Shown here: positions 45,347-56,067 of the stretch, one piece after another
How the letters are laid out: each line of letters begins with the position of its first letter
Position numbering within the stretch: the first letter of the stretch is position 1
Made by a program: the position numbers and the translations under genes
Notes under the pieces: model-generated
The model's database searches: none
Told to the model about the DNA's origin: nothing
Seen by the model: the letters and a program-made list of their open reading frames with translations, nothing else
Assembly (NCBI RefSeq): GCF_003369915.1
Contig: NW_022881614.1
Coordinates: 6,097,001 to 6,161,000 of the forward strand
Direction: 5' to 3'
Source of the DNA: Drosophila miranda
Taxonomy: Eukaryota; Arthropoda; Insecta; Diptera; Drosophilidae
Length of the DNA: 64,000 nucleotides

Positions 45347-45828
45347 TGCGCGTAGACCGCGTAGCAGTCATCGTACATCCCCTGGACGTCAGCTGCCCCC
45401 GCTGGATCTACTTCCGTTATCGCCTCCACACAGGCCTCGAACTCCGCGTCCACCTTCGCCCACAGGCTTCGGAGTTGATCTCGATGGACTTGGGAGAGCG
45501 AGCGGGTTGGTGTGCTAGCATCTGGAGCGCTGTGCTTCTGGTCGAAGCGTGTCAGTCTGCTTGCAGCCAATGCAAACTTAGACCGTGCGGAACTGGCGGC
45601 CGATTGGGCCATAGTGCTCGGAACCGTGCGAGGGACGACCGAGGGGAGCAACAAGGCCTCAAAGGCATGTGGTGTGTGAGCCCTGGACGTGGTCGGACCT
45701 CGCTCAGCTGGGGCCGGACGGGAAGCTGTGGGCGTAGTGATTGAGCCGTTGGAGCTGGGTGAATGGGTCAAACTCAGCGAACTCACCCGCTTAAACTTCT
45801 TGCGAGATTTCTTCTCACCAGTGGGCAT
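45196..45828 (-). pseudogene. BEL copy 2 Gag N-terminus
   Basis: It starts MPTGEKKSRKKFKRVSSLSL at 45828. The first about 170 codons are gag-like (LWAKVDAEFEACVEAITEVD; DDCYAVYAQCLAELNDQLEP). Near 45270 a deletion of the central capsid coding region fuses it out of frame with the piece ending TNEGF...; the last about 25 codons are frameshift readthrough. Confidence 0.75.
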
Positions 45829-46388
45829 GGTTGGCTGATGGATTTGCGATAACGCGTATCAGAGTCAGAGTGGAGAAGTGGAAGTTGTGAACGACGAACC
45901 GTGGTTATGTGGCCTTGGCGGAATTTATCGCGAGTATTTATATAGTAGAAGTTGGGCACCGTGGCCGGAATATATAAATATAAAATACTACGATCAAATA
46001 AAAAACAAAGGGCCAACCAAGAGCGACTAATGAGGATGAGTCGGTTGCAAAACGAATGTTGAAAACAATATACGCTCGAAGTGCTGGGTAGCGCTTCACT
46101 TGGCGTTCCGTTACGGTCAAGCGCGGCACCGAAAAATATTATCCCACTAACAACAGCGCAAGCAAACGGTGGAGAAGCGAAAGCGAAAAGAAAAACGAAA
46201 CGAATGCACCTCTGCTGCTGCTTGTATGTGTGTGCGTATGGATGTAAGTACTATGTACCGTGGCTTGGGTTGACGACCCAACCTTTTGGCGAGATGTAAA
46301 ACAACGGTTAAAACGGTGGATGACCGTTTTATATACAATATGTATAATTTAAAATGCGTACGTATGTATGTATATGTAAGATAAATAC
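45829..46388. other. leader and possible LTR remnant of BEL copy 2
   Basis: No protein-like frame. The stretch lies upstream of the copy 2 gag start and just left of the gypsy LTR, where a leader and LTR would be expected. CTATATAAATACTCGCG (minus, about 45945) could be an LTR TATA region. Borders cannot be set because no second LTR exists. Confidence 0.35.
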
Positions 46389-46979
46389 AGTGACATATCC
46401 ATAATTCCCCACATCCCATACACATTATGTTTATGTACAATTCATCCACCCCATCCACACAAGTAACAGGACCCCACTCAAGAATCAATAACTGTTTCTT
46501 CCCATACTCCAAGCTAGGGCCCCCCATAATATAAACAATGGACCACATTGTTTCATCAACATTAGAATCACGCCACCCTCGAAAAATCGATTCTTTAGAA
46601 TCACGCCACTCATGAGGACCAATCAAAGCTAGACATAAAACCAAGGAGTATCACATTCCTAGCTCCGTCATGTAATGCAACACCGATCGCCAGCAGTGGA
46701 TGCCTTTCATCAAAGCCGACGCATCCCCAAATATCGATCCAGGCACGTACGCCACCGACACGAAGATGCAGCCGAGGAAAGCAACGCCCGAAGCCAGAGT
46801 CGGGAGTTCCAAGAGAAGGTCTCATGGAAACTAGCCAGCAGCAAAGAGATCAGTTCCGTTTGAGACAAGCAGACGTAAAGTTAAGTCGGGGAATTCAACC
46901 AATCGTGTGACATAAAGAAATTAAGTACTAAAAATAAAATCTTTTTTAAAAACTAAATTTCGAGTTGCGGATATTTAAC
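46389..46979 (+). repeat. 5' LTR of the 17.6/tom-like gypsy element
   Basis: It starts AGTGACATATCCATAATTCCCC, the known 5' LTR end of the 17.6/297/tom group. It contains AATAAAATC (about 46932), a polyadenylation-type signal, and ends directly before the primer site. Its length, about 590 bases, is a little longer than the 17.6 LTR. The matching 3' LTR is missing. Confidence 0.85.
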
Positions 46980-46997
46980 TGGCGCAGTCGGTAGGAT
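46980..46997 (+). other. primer-binding site (tRNA-Ser type)
   Basis: TGGCGCAGTCGGTAGGAT follows the LTR. TGGCGCAGTCGGTAG is the classical primer site of 17.6/297/tom elements, complementary to the 3' end of a serine tRNA. Confidence 0.85.
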
Positions 46998-47289
46998 TTC
47001 GTTTAAAATTAACTCCTATATTTCGGTAATGGTCAGCTTGTGTAATTTATAATTACTGTGATCACGTAATCCCGGAATCGTTAATAAAATTGTGAAATCC
47101 GCCAAAGAACCTATGTGTTACGAGCACATACGATTTGCAAAACTAAAATTAAGTGAACTGAAGTAAGCGGAGATAGTGATCCACCAAGAACAGTGAAACA
47201 CTAAATACAAAATCAAAAAACTTACAAGTGAACCAAAATAAAGTTAAAAACTACTGAAAACAAAACAAAACCCAATCAACACCAACAAC

Positions 47290-48206
47290 ATGGCGTTACC
47301 ACCACTATCATTGAGCGAAATCCACTTGAACCAGGCACTGCTGTCGATACCTGCCTATGACGGTTCATCTGGACAGCTAAGCTCATTTATCAAACGAATC
47401 GAATATGTCAACAAAGGATCCTATTTGGAGCGACCGAGATCCAACTGTCAGGAGAGGCACAACGCATATCGCAAATGATACAACCCAACACGTGGCTCGA
47501 ACTGAAGACGGCGCTGATCAACGAGTTCAAAAATCACACACCATATGAAGAACTCCTACGACAACTATACACCACCAGATTCAACGGCAGTCTTCGTAAG
47601 TTTATAGAAGAATTAGAGATAAAAGCATTATTAATAAACAATAAGCTAAACTTAGAAAACATACCAGAAAATAATGTCATTTATAAAAACGCTTTGAACA
47701 ACACAATTAAAGATGTCATTACTCGAAAACTTCCTGACAGAATGATCATGACCTTAGCAAGAAAAGATATTACCACATTGTCTAATCTTAAGAAGGCAGC
47801 ACAAGAAGAAGGATTGTACGAAGCTAGTACAACAGATTCAGGTACAAATAAAGATCAATCGAAATCGTCTCAATCAAATCGAAAGAATGTTGGAAACTAT
47901 TATCCAAATTATAATACTACTAACTATCACAATCAAACTCAGAGTTCATCTGGAACAGGTCAGACTAATCGAACAAATCAAAATCAAAATTCCCAAAATC
48001 CTGGATTATACAATGAGTTCAAAAATTCCTTGAATCAAGGTAGGGCTCAGAATCCATTCAATCAGCAAATATCTCAAAACCAAGCTAGTGGGAGTGGACC
48101 CAACCAACCTACTAAAAGAGGGAGGGAGAGCCAGAGTGGCCAAACGAAGATGGACGTAAATTTTCATCAAGCCGCCTCGGAAGACCCCGAGGAGGACCCT
48201 ATATAA
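47290..48206 (+). pseudogene. gypsy Gag, with deletion and frameshift
   Basis: It starts MALPPLSLSEIHLNQALLSI at 47290. After KRIEYVN, about 20 codons are missing and the frame shifts, because the following bases encode the gag block LFGATEIQLSGEAQRI in another frame. From 47475 it continues as TWLELKTALINEFKNHTPYE and ends in an Asn/Gln-rich tail at 48206 (EDPEEDPI). The length without the break would be about 300 residues. The stop at 48206 precedes a protease in a different frame, as in gypsy elements that use frameshifting. Confidence 0.8.
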
Positions 48207-48865
48207 ACATTACCATTAATAAAAGAATATTAAGGTGTATCGCTGACTCGGGATCATCGATCAACATCATGAAAGAAAATTATACAGATTCCGAGATAAA
48301 AGACGATAACCTTACGGTCCATACCATCAATGAACCTGTCCGTTTAACTAAGAGTATAATGAGGAATGCGAACAAAACATGTCCGTCCGAACAAAAGTTC
48401 TACATACATAACTTTTCCGAAAATTATGATATTTTATTAGGAAGAGAATACTTGATGGCAAGTAAAGCCGTCATCGATTACAGAAATGACACTGTAACAC
48501 TAGGAGCTAGGTCGTACCCAATCATTCAGAGTGGAGAAGCTATTGAAGCCGGCAAGACCGCACAGAAGTTCACTGATCCCTCTACAAAAGAAGAGAAGAT
48601 CGCACCTAAGTGCCTTGACCCATCTCCAGAGGGAGATCAATACTTCGCTTCCGCTCTAGACAGTGAATTAAGGGAATGTAATCAATTAAGATTGGAACAC
48701 TTAAACGACGAAGAGAGGGAAGAGTTAAAGAAGGTCTTATATGAGTTTAAGGATGTGCAGTACAGAGAAGGTGACAATTTGACTTTCACAAGTACAATCA
48801 AGCACGAGATCAAAACTCAACATGAAGACCATACAAATATGCCCAGATACATGATCAGGAGGTAA
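48207..48865 (+). pseudogene. gypsy protease and RT N-terminus
   Basis: The active-site region reads RILRCIADSGSSINIM (D-S-G), followed by YDILLGREYLMASKAVIDY. The RT linker follows until 48865, where a frame change by one base after MPRYM (near 48845) puts the rest of pol ([18 protein letters not shown]) in another frame. Confidence 0.8.
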
Positions 48866-50822
48866 ACCAGCAAATCAAAGATATGATCAGGCAGGGAATA
48901 ATTCGAAAGTCGAATTCTCCTTACTGCTCGCCCATATCTATGATTCCGAAGAAGATAGATGCTTCAGGAAAGCAAAAATATCGAATGGTAGTAGACTATA
49001 GAAGTCTAAATGAAATAACAGTTAAGGACAAATTCCCAACTCCACGAATGGATGAAATCCTAGAAAAACTAGGTAAATGTCAGTATTTTACGACAATCGA
49101 TTTAGCAGAAGGTTTCCATCAAATACCCATGGAACCTAGCTCAATCCCCAAAACTGCGTTCTCCACTAAGCATGGACATTACGAGTTCACTCGTAACCAC
49201 TCACCCTTTGGGCTAACCACTGCCCCAGCTACCTTCCAAAGATGTATGAACAATCTGCTAGAAGAGTTAATCTTCAAAGATTGCTTTGTATACTTAGATG
49301 ACATCATTATATTTTCCACTTCATTGGAAGAACACTTGTTGTCACTAAGGAGAGTATTTGGAAAGTTGAGAGACGCCAACTTGAAGCTACAAATGGATAA
49401 ATGTGAATTCATGAAAAAGGAAACTGAATTCCTAGGTCATGTAGTCACTACTGAAGGAATAGTACCAAATCCAGGCAAAATGTCTGCCATTGTCAAATTT
49501 CCAATACCAGAAACGACTAAACAAATAAAGTCATTCTTAGGTCTGTGCGGGTTCTACAGGAAATTCATTCCTAATTTTGCAAACATAGCAAAACCCATGA
49601 CACTCAAACTAAAGAAAGGAGCTGTCATAGACCCCAAGGAAGAAAAGTACGTCGAGGCATTTGAGAGACTAAAAGTACTCATCACCTCAGACCCTATCCT
49701 TGCGTTCCCAGACTTTGACAAAATGTTCACGGTAACAACCGACGCTAGTAACATAGCATTGGGAGCGGTTTTGTCACAAGAACACAAACCGATCTGCTAC
49801 GCTAGCAGAACCCTAAATGAACATGAAATAAACTATTAAGACATCGAAAAGGAATTATTAGCGATCGTATGGGCAACCAAGTATTTCCGTTCATACCTGT
49901 TCGGTAGAACATTCGAGATACAAAGCGATCATAAACCCTTGATTTGGTTGAACAACCTCAAGGAGCCAAATATGAAATTACAAAGGTGGAAAATAAAACT
50001 GAATGAGTTTGATTTTAAAATGAAATATCTACCAGGCAAAGAAAATCATGTAGCTGATGCCTTATCAAGGGTAAAGATTAATGAAAATCTCCTTGGAGAA
50101 GCTTCCAATAGCGTTGGTACAACTGTACATAGCGCACAGGAAGACAATCTAAATCACATTGCTATCACGGAAAGACCAATTAACTATTACAATCGGCAAA
50201 TTGAGCTAATAAAAGGCAATGAAGATAAGGTAGAAACAATTCGTTATTTTCACAAGCTAATCATCAAGATCACGTATAAGGAAATGACTAACACCTTAGC
50301 GAAGGATATAATTAAGGAATATCTATGCACCAAAAAGAGCGCATTATATTTCCATAACGAAATAGATTTTCCTCCATTCCAAAAAGCCTATTTAGAAATA
50401 ATTAATTCTAACAATATAACCAAAGCTATTAAATCAAGCACGAAAATCCTAGATATTCAGAATTACGCTGAATTTAAAGAAACCATATTAAAGAATCATA
50501 CAGGCTTACTCCATCCATGGATAGAGAAAACCGTCAATTGGTTTAGGGGAAAATACTATTACACGGATTATCAAAAACTAATCCAAAACATCATAAACGA
50601 ATGTCCTACTTGTAATATTGCCAAAACAGAGCATAGAAATACGAAGTTGGCATTCGAAACTACACCGGAAATACTGAACATCAGAGAGAAATACGTCATA
50701 GATTTCTATATGGTTGGTAACCAACAGTTCCTATCATGTATTGACGTATACTCGAAGTTTGCCACTCTTGTAGAAGTAAAAAGTCGTGACTGGTTAGAAG
50801 CAAAAAGAGCTGTGGAGATAAT
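48844..50822 (+). pseudogene. gypsy RT, RNase H and integrase N-terminal part
   Basis: One frame apart from a single TAA at 49837-49839. [34 protein letters not shown] (Asp), [13 protein letters not shown] and [12 protein letters not shown] (YLDD). RNase [20 protein letters not shown], the premature stop after NEHEINY, then FEIQSDHKPLIWLNNL and VADALSRV. Integrase: HPWIEKTVNWFRGKYYY, CPTCNIAKTEH (zinc-binding), YVIDFYMVGNQQFLSCIDVY with the first Asp. The core ends at about 50822, before the second Asp and Glu. Confidence 0.9.
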
Positions 50823-51102
50823 GTTTTTTATCCCCAATCGGCCGACTAATTATTTCGAATTAAATAAAACTCGGCGCAGAAATAAAATTACGATATGTTC
50901 TTTAATGCGTGACATCCAAATTGCAAGTGTGGCTTGCCTGCACTTTACATTGCCGCTCCGATCGCTAAGCGCAGCTTCGCTCGGCCGACGTCGGTAGGCA
51001 GACGCAAAGCGGAGATAGCGAAGAGCGAGCTGGCAGAGAGCGTTTAGCAGGGCAAGCAAGCGCAGAGCTTTAACAAACAAATGAGTGACATAGACATAAG
51101 TA
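50823..51102 (-). repeat. candidate 3' LTR of BEL copy 1
   Basis: It lies just downstream (minus) of the pol stop at 51157, and gypsy homology ends at 50822. On the minus strand it runs from TGTTTGTTACTTATG (about 51102) to GGGGATAAAAAACA (50823) with TG...CA-type ends. No matching copy is found upstream of the gag at 58.7 kb, so the identification is by position only. Confidence 0.35.
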
Positions 51103-51156
51103 ACAAACAAAATAAGCGGCTGAGGGCCGAAGAATTAGGTGCTATTTGGCAAGCAG

Positions 51157-54100
51157 CTAATCGGCTGGGTTCTGCTCCGAACATTCACCCCCCGTTGGAA
51201 GGCAAAGGCTTTCAACAGATCCATCCTGAAGGGGCAGAACCGCTATTTTTCCAACGGACCTCTTGAAAAGGCCTTTTTGAGTGCGGATGACGGCTACTCT
51301 GATGGTTCCATCTTTTCCTGGGATGACGCTCACAATGCGGCGAAGCGGCCACCTTAATGGTGGCAGCGTTTCCTGCTTGATCATGACGAGCGCTCCTAGC
51401 TTGATGTTTGGAGACGATGACCGCCACTTGCTCCGCTCCTGAAGAATCGAAAGATACGCCGTGCTCCATTTTCTCCAAAACGCCTGCTTCATTTGACACA
51501 GCCGCTGCCATCGACTAAGTAGGTTGACCCGGAGATGCGCCACATCTGGCTCGTCGAATGCAGCTTTCGGAGCTCCATTGAGAAAGTGGTTTGGCGTGAG
51601 CACATCTAGATCATCGGGACTTTCTGTAATTGCATAAAGCGGACGGGAATTTAACAAAGCAGAGATTTCACAAGCCAAGGTCTGAATTTCATCAAGAGTA
51701 AAAATGTAGGTCCCGACGATGCGATGAAAATGATATTTAGCTGCTTTAACAGCCGCCTCCCACAAACCCCCAAAATGAGGTGAGCGAGGGGGGATGAATT
51801 TCCAATCGATTCCACTAGAAACGCAGAGATGTGACACAGCCGACGTATGAGGATCGCTGAGGAACATTTGCCGAAGCTCCAAAAGCTCATTTTTTGCTCC
51901 TACAAAATTTGTAGCGTTGTCTGACCAGATGATTCGAGGTTTGGGACGTAGACTTATAAAACGCCTTAATGCTGCCAGAAAGGATTCTGTAGATAGATCC
52001 CGAACGACTTCCAAATGAGTTGCTTTGGTGCTAAAGCATACGAAGACAGCGATGTAATATTTGATAGGAGGCCTGCTTCTGAATTCCGACTTGTGATAAA
52101 AGGGTCCGCAAAAATCAACGCCCGTTGTGTGGAATGCTGGATTAGTCCTTACGCGATCCGCAGGCAAGTTTCCCATGATATGTTCCCTCAGCACTGGCTT
52201 CAAACGAAAGCATCTAACACATTTGCGAATGATTCCCGCAACATATTTGCGTCCACCAATAGGCCAGAATTTTTGCCGAAGCAGTCCGAGCAATCCTTGA
52301 GCTCCTGCGTGGAGAAACCTTTCGTGAAAGAAGATAATAATAGAGACAGTGACAGGATGTCCCTTAGGAAGCAGGATCGGGTGCTTCGCGTCGTAGTCCA
52401 ATTCGGCATTTTGGAGGCGGCCTCCAACACGCAGCAATCCAAAGCTATCCAGAAATGGATTCAGTGAGGCCATCGTGCTTTTTGGGGGTAGGGCCTGTTT
52501 GCTGGAGAGGGCCCTTATCTCTTCCGAAAATTGTTGCTGCTGTATTGCCCTTATGAGCAAATGCGTACCATTTTTGATGTCGATTACGGTAAGTTGACCC
52601 TTCGACCGCGCTATGCCTTTGTCCTTGAGAATGTAGAATCGATATATGTAAGCAAAGACGCGCTGCATGGATCCGAATGAGTTTTGAAATTTGCAATCGT
52701 ACGATACATCCCTTTCGTTTGAAACAACCAATGCTGCATGACGACGTTCTGGTACATCGGTCGGCAATTGCAAGCCTGCAGGCCACTCTGAGCTCTCAAG
52801 ACGCAAGAATGGTGGTCCAGAGATCCAAAGGCTGCTATCCATTAGTTCAGCGGGCGTGGCTCCACGTGATATGATGTCGGCAGGATTCAACTTTGTGGGC
52901 ACGTGATGCCAAGTCATTCCAGCGGTGAGCTCCTGAATCCGCTGAACTCGATTAGAAACAAATATATTAAAATTCAATGGTGATTCTCGAATCCAGGCAA
53001 GGGCTATGGACGAATCCGACCAGCAATGTATTTGGCATGGAGCTGATAATCCCTTAACTATGGTGGACCCTAGTTCGGCTAATACGAGGGCAGCGGACAG
53101 CTCAAGCTTGGGGATAGTCATACTTTTCAAGGGCGCGACTCTGGATTTAGAGCATAAGAGATGACTTTGCACAATGCCAAGAGCTTCCGAACGCATGTAT
53201 ACACAGGCGCCATATGCTGCTTGGCTCGCATCACAAAACGCGTGCATTTCTAATCTGGCTTGCTGCCGAAGCACGTAACGTGGAAACTTAAAGTTTTTAA
53301 CCATCGACAACTGCGAAGTCAGCTCAATCCAAGTCGTATGTAGATCCTGGGGCAGGCTTTCGTCCCAATTCAATTTTAGGCTTTCGTTCCATAGCGACTG
53401 CATAAATATTTTAGCTTTTGTGATGATGGGAGAGATGAGCCCTAGAGGATCGTAGAACCTAGCTAGTGTAGACAGGACCGAACGCTTCGATATTGGGCCT
53501 GCAGCGGTTCCGACGTGAGCGAAGCTAAACAGAAGATTGTCCGTGGTGGGATCCCAAACTAGACCAAGCGCCTTGGTTACTTCAGTCCCGTCATGAAAGG
53601 TAAGGAACTTTTCGCGATCCGCCTCCGATACGCCTTCCAAAGCAGCGGGTTCATTGGAACACCATTTACGTATGGGAAAACATCCTTTCGAAAGGAGCTC
53701 CTTTTCCTGCTGACGAATCTTGATGACAGAATCAATGCTGTCCCCTCCAGATATGAGATCATCGACATAGAAATCTCTTCGAACAACATCAGCGCCAAGC
53801 GGAAAACGCAACTCTTCATCATTTGCCAATTGATGCATAGCACGAATTGCTAAGAAAGCGGCAGGTTTGGTTCCGTAAGTAACAGTCTCCAACTTGAACA
53901 CCTGAATCTCCTCCTTCGGGTCATTGCGCCATAGGATGCACTGCACGTGCGTATCGGGATGGGAAACGCGTACACAGCGGTACATTTTGCAGATATCGCC
54001 ACACAAGGCGACTTTAAAAAAGCGGAAACGAAGCAGAGTTATCAGAATTTTAGGTTGGATGGTGGGTCCAGCCATAGGCGCATCATTCAGTGATACTCCA

Positions 54101-54232
54101 GACGCTGTTTTGGCAGATCCATCGAACACTACGCGTAATTTGGTGGTTGTACTATCCTGCTTGTGGACGCAATGGTGAGGCAAGAAGTACTGCGGGAGGT
54201 CTGACTGCCGCGAAGCTGGCGACATGTGTCCT
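51157..54232 (-). CDS. BEL copy 1 Pol: RT, RNase H, integrase, C-terminal domain
   Basis: 1022 uninterrupted codons after the nested insertion. RT: YFLPHHCVHKQDSTTTKLRV, VALCGDICKMYRCVRVSHPD, LETVTYGTKPAAFLAIRAMH and RRDFYVDDLISGGDS (YVDD). RNase H: MHAFCDASQAAYGACVYM, IPKLELSAALVLAEL, HCWSDSSIALAWI. Integrase: HERFLHAGAQGLLGLLRQKF and CVRCFRLKP (zinc-binding), FHTTGVDFCGPFY (Asp), RIIWSDNATNFVGAKNEL (Asp) and RSPHFGGLWEAAVKAAKYHF (Glu). The C-terminal domain (GALVMIKQETLPPLRWPLRR) ends in GKIAVLPL. All catalytic residues appear present. The start is not a real initiation site: the frame is the 3' part of a gag-pol cut by the LOA-type insertion at 54233. Confidence 0.9.
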
Positions 54233-54384
54233 ATGTTAGGTTAGGTTAAGGCGGTAGCCGGGAGGGGGGGGGATAAGAGCCTCCCGCCCCCAAGCTCACT
54301 TGGACCTATAAAAGGTCCGTTGTGTTGCCGCATGGCCATGTGCCCCTTCGCGTTGCCCGAACCGTGAGAGCATACTACTGCAGG

Positions 54385-56067
54385 TTAAGGGCAGTCCCAT
54401 CCGGTGGCTTGGATGTATTTGGACAAGGTCCCTGGTTTGATTACGGACAGGTCCGAAATGTCCGTGAGGAAAGCGGACCCGAGAATACGAAGACGACGAT
54501 TTCCAAGGGCTGGGCAGTGGCAGAAGAAGTGGGGGACCGATTCCTCCTCCTCCTCGTCGCGACAACTCCTGCAGAAGTCGTTATGAGGGTTTGACAGTCT
54601 AGAGGCGTGAGTGCCGATCTGCCAGTGTCCCGTAATGGCTCTAGTAACTGCAGAGCACTGTGCTCTGCTGAGTTTATACAGCTCTGCTGAGCGCTTCTTC
54701 GATCGATATGGCCATATCAATCTTGAGAATTTACAGGAAACGGTTTGCTGCCATCTCCTATTGGCATTTTGCTCGAACAATTCGTGCGTTAGGAGCCTGC
54801 ACGTAGCCAAGGGCATCGCTACTTGCTCCCTCTCCGGTAGGACAGGAATCGTAGTACCCTGCCTGGCTAGCTCGTCGGCGGCGTCATTCCCCTCGATGTC
54901 CCTGTGGCCGGGAACCCATATAAGGAAGAGATCTAACTGCTCTGCGATCTCGTGCAGAGACCTGCGGCAGTCATTTACAGTCGCTGAGTTCGACGATATT
55001 GAGCCTAGAGCTTTGATAGCTGCTTGGCTGTCCGAGAAGACGCACACTAAGTGCGTATCTAGAAGTAATTTGGAGACGATCGAAATGGCCTCCTTGATGG
55101 CTTCGACCTCCGCTTGGAACACACTACAGTGATCCGGGAGCCTGAAGCAATGACTGATGTTCAGCTCGCTGCAGTAGACTCCGCCTCCCACGCGGCCGTC
55201 TAGCTTTGAGCCATCAGTGTAGAAGTGGACCGCATTTGCAGGTCCTGGTTCGCCCATCTCCCAGTCCTCCCTAGATGGGATTGATACCTGGAAGGGCGTC
55301 GAGAGGTGATCACTGGGGATACAGTAATCTGTCCTCTCTGGTAATTGCGGGAGTCTCATCAGGATTCCCGAGTGCCCAACCGCGGATGCTTTCGGTACTG
55401 AGAAGGAGAAGACAGTTTCCACGTACCTGTGGTCCGAGAAGGAGTGCTCTTCCAGGACCCTCCAGGATACAATGTTACGCTGTATCCCATGAGAGGCAAG
55501 CGTGAGGTCCAGGACCTCCTTGCGGTTTTTAATGATAAAGGTGGGATCACTACCCCGGTTTAGTAAGACCATCTGAGTGGTCAGTAAGTAACTGAAAAGG
55601 TACTCACCCCTTTCGTTTGTGTCAGTGCTTCCCCACTGACAGTGATGTGCATTGGCATCGCACCCCACAATTAGGCCGATGTCCTTGGCCGAGCAGTCTG
55701 CGATTAGAGCCCGGAGAGGCGCGTGTGGAGGGGGGTCTGGTTGTTCATGCCCCATGTATGCGGAGCAGATCCTCAGTGAGCGCTCCTGGCCTTCGAGGCT
55801 CACTGCGGTGTGGTCTTCATTGCTGAAATTTGGGAGCAAAAATAAGAGCAACTCTCTTTTTGCAAGAATGCAGGTACGAATTTTACCTGCGGTTTCAGCT
55901 ACATATAGCTTGTAGTCAGAAGTCCTCAGACCGGAGACCCTGTTTCCGAGGATCCAGGGCTCCTGAATGAGGACTATGTCGGCTCCACCCTTGGCCAGGT
56001 GGAGCAGTAGAGCAGCGCATGCTGCCTTACAATGGTGGAGGTTTATCTGCAGGAGCGTCAACGACAT
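54385..56067 (-). CDS. LOA-type ORF2 encoding an endonuclease-RNase H fusion without RT
   Basis: An open 560-codon frame with its own ATG at 56067. Residues about 1-225 are an APE-type endonuclease (LTLLQINLHHCKAA; VLIQEPW; VGCDANAHHCQWGS; EVLDLTLAS; SFSDHRYVE). Residues about 280-420 are RNase H (HFYTDGSKLDG with Asp, FQAEVEAIKEA with Glu, VFSDSQAAIKAL with Asp, WVPGHRDIEGNDAADELA with His/Asp). A Cys-rich C-terminus follows (CRSCRDEEEEESVPHFFCHC). The about 600-residue RT between them is absent, with the junction at residues 226-255 (about 55300-55390). The frame is kept across it. As it stands it could make a DNA nickase joined to an RNA-DNA hybrid nuclease; whether it does is unknown. Confidence 0.85.
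   Translation of the reverse strand: MSLTLLQINLHHCKAACAALLLHLAKGGADIVLIQEPWILGNRVSGLRTSDYKLYVAETAGKIRTCILAKRELLLFLLPNFSNEDHTAVSLEGQERSLRICSAYMGHEQPDPPPHAPLRALIADCSAKDIGLIVGCDANAHHCQWGSTDTNERGEYLFSYLLTTQMVLLNRGSDPTFIIKNRKEVLDLTLASHGIQRNIVSWRVLEEHSFSDHRYVETVFSFSVPKASAVGHSGILMRLPQLPERTDYCIPSDHLSTPFQVSIPSREDWEMGEPGPANAVHFYTDGSKLDGRVGGGVYCSELNISHCFRLPDHCSVFQAEVEAIKEAISIVSKLLLDTHLVCVFSDSQAAIKALGSISSNSATVNDCRRSLHEIAEQLDLFLIWVPGHRDIEGNDAADELARQGTTIPVLPEREQVAMPLATCRLLTHELFEQNANRRWQQTVSCKFSRLIWPYRSKKRSAELYKLSRAQCSAVTRAITGHWQIGTHASRLSNPHNDFCRSCRDEEEEESVPHFFCHCPALGNRRLRILGSAFLTDISDLSVIKPGTLSKYIQATGWDCP

Larger units (their letters stand above)
39893..45828 (-). mobile_element. BEL/Pao LTR retrotransposon, copy 2 (rearranged)
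   Basis: In coding order: gag N-terminus (45828-45270), deletion of the central gag, gag C-terminus with knuckles, deletion of the protease core, RT (interrupted by a stop at 43640), RNase H duplicated in tandem, integrase, a deletion, and the C-terminal tail. Sequence 45829-46388 to its right may hold the leader and LTR; no 3' LTR is seen between 39806 and 39893. It abuts the gypsy LTR at 46389 on the right and BEL fragment 3 on the left. Confidence 0.85.
46389..50822 (+). mobile_element. 17.6/tom-like gypsy retrotransposon (errantivirus group), 3' truncated
   Basis: LTR, tRNA-Ser-type primer site, gag, protease, RT, RNase H and the start of integrase are all on the plus strand. Breaks: a gag deletion/frameshift near 47425-47440, a frameshift near 48845, an in-frame stop at 49837-49839, and loss of everything after the first part of the integrase core at about 50822. 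Its low GC content contrasts with the BEL copies on both sides. It is the only LTR element of the cluster on the plus strand. Confidence 0.9.

Noticed and set aside
54233..54253. TTAGGTTAGGTTAAG, resembling the arthropod telomere repeat
   Set aside because: Only two units, at the 3' end of a non-LTR element; Drosophila telomeres lack TTAGG repeats. Better read as the element's own 3' terminal repeat.
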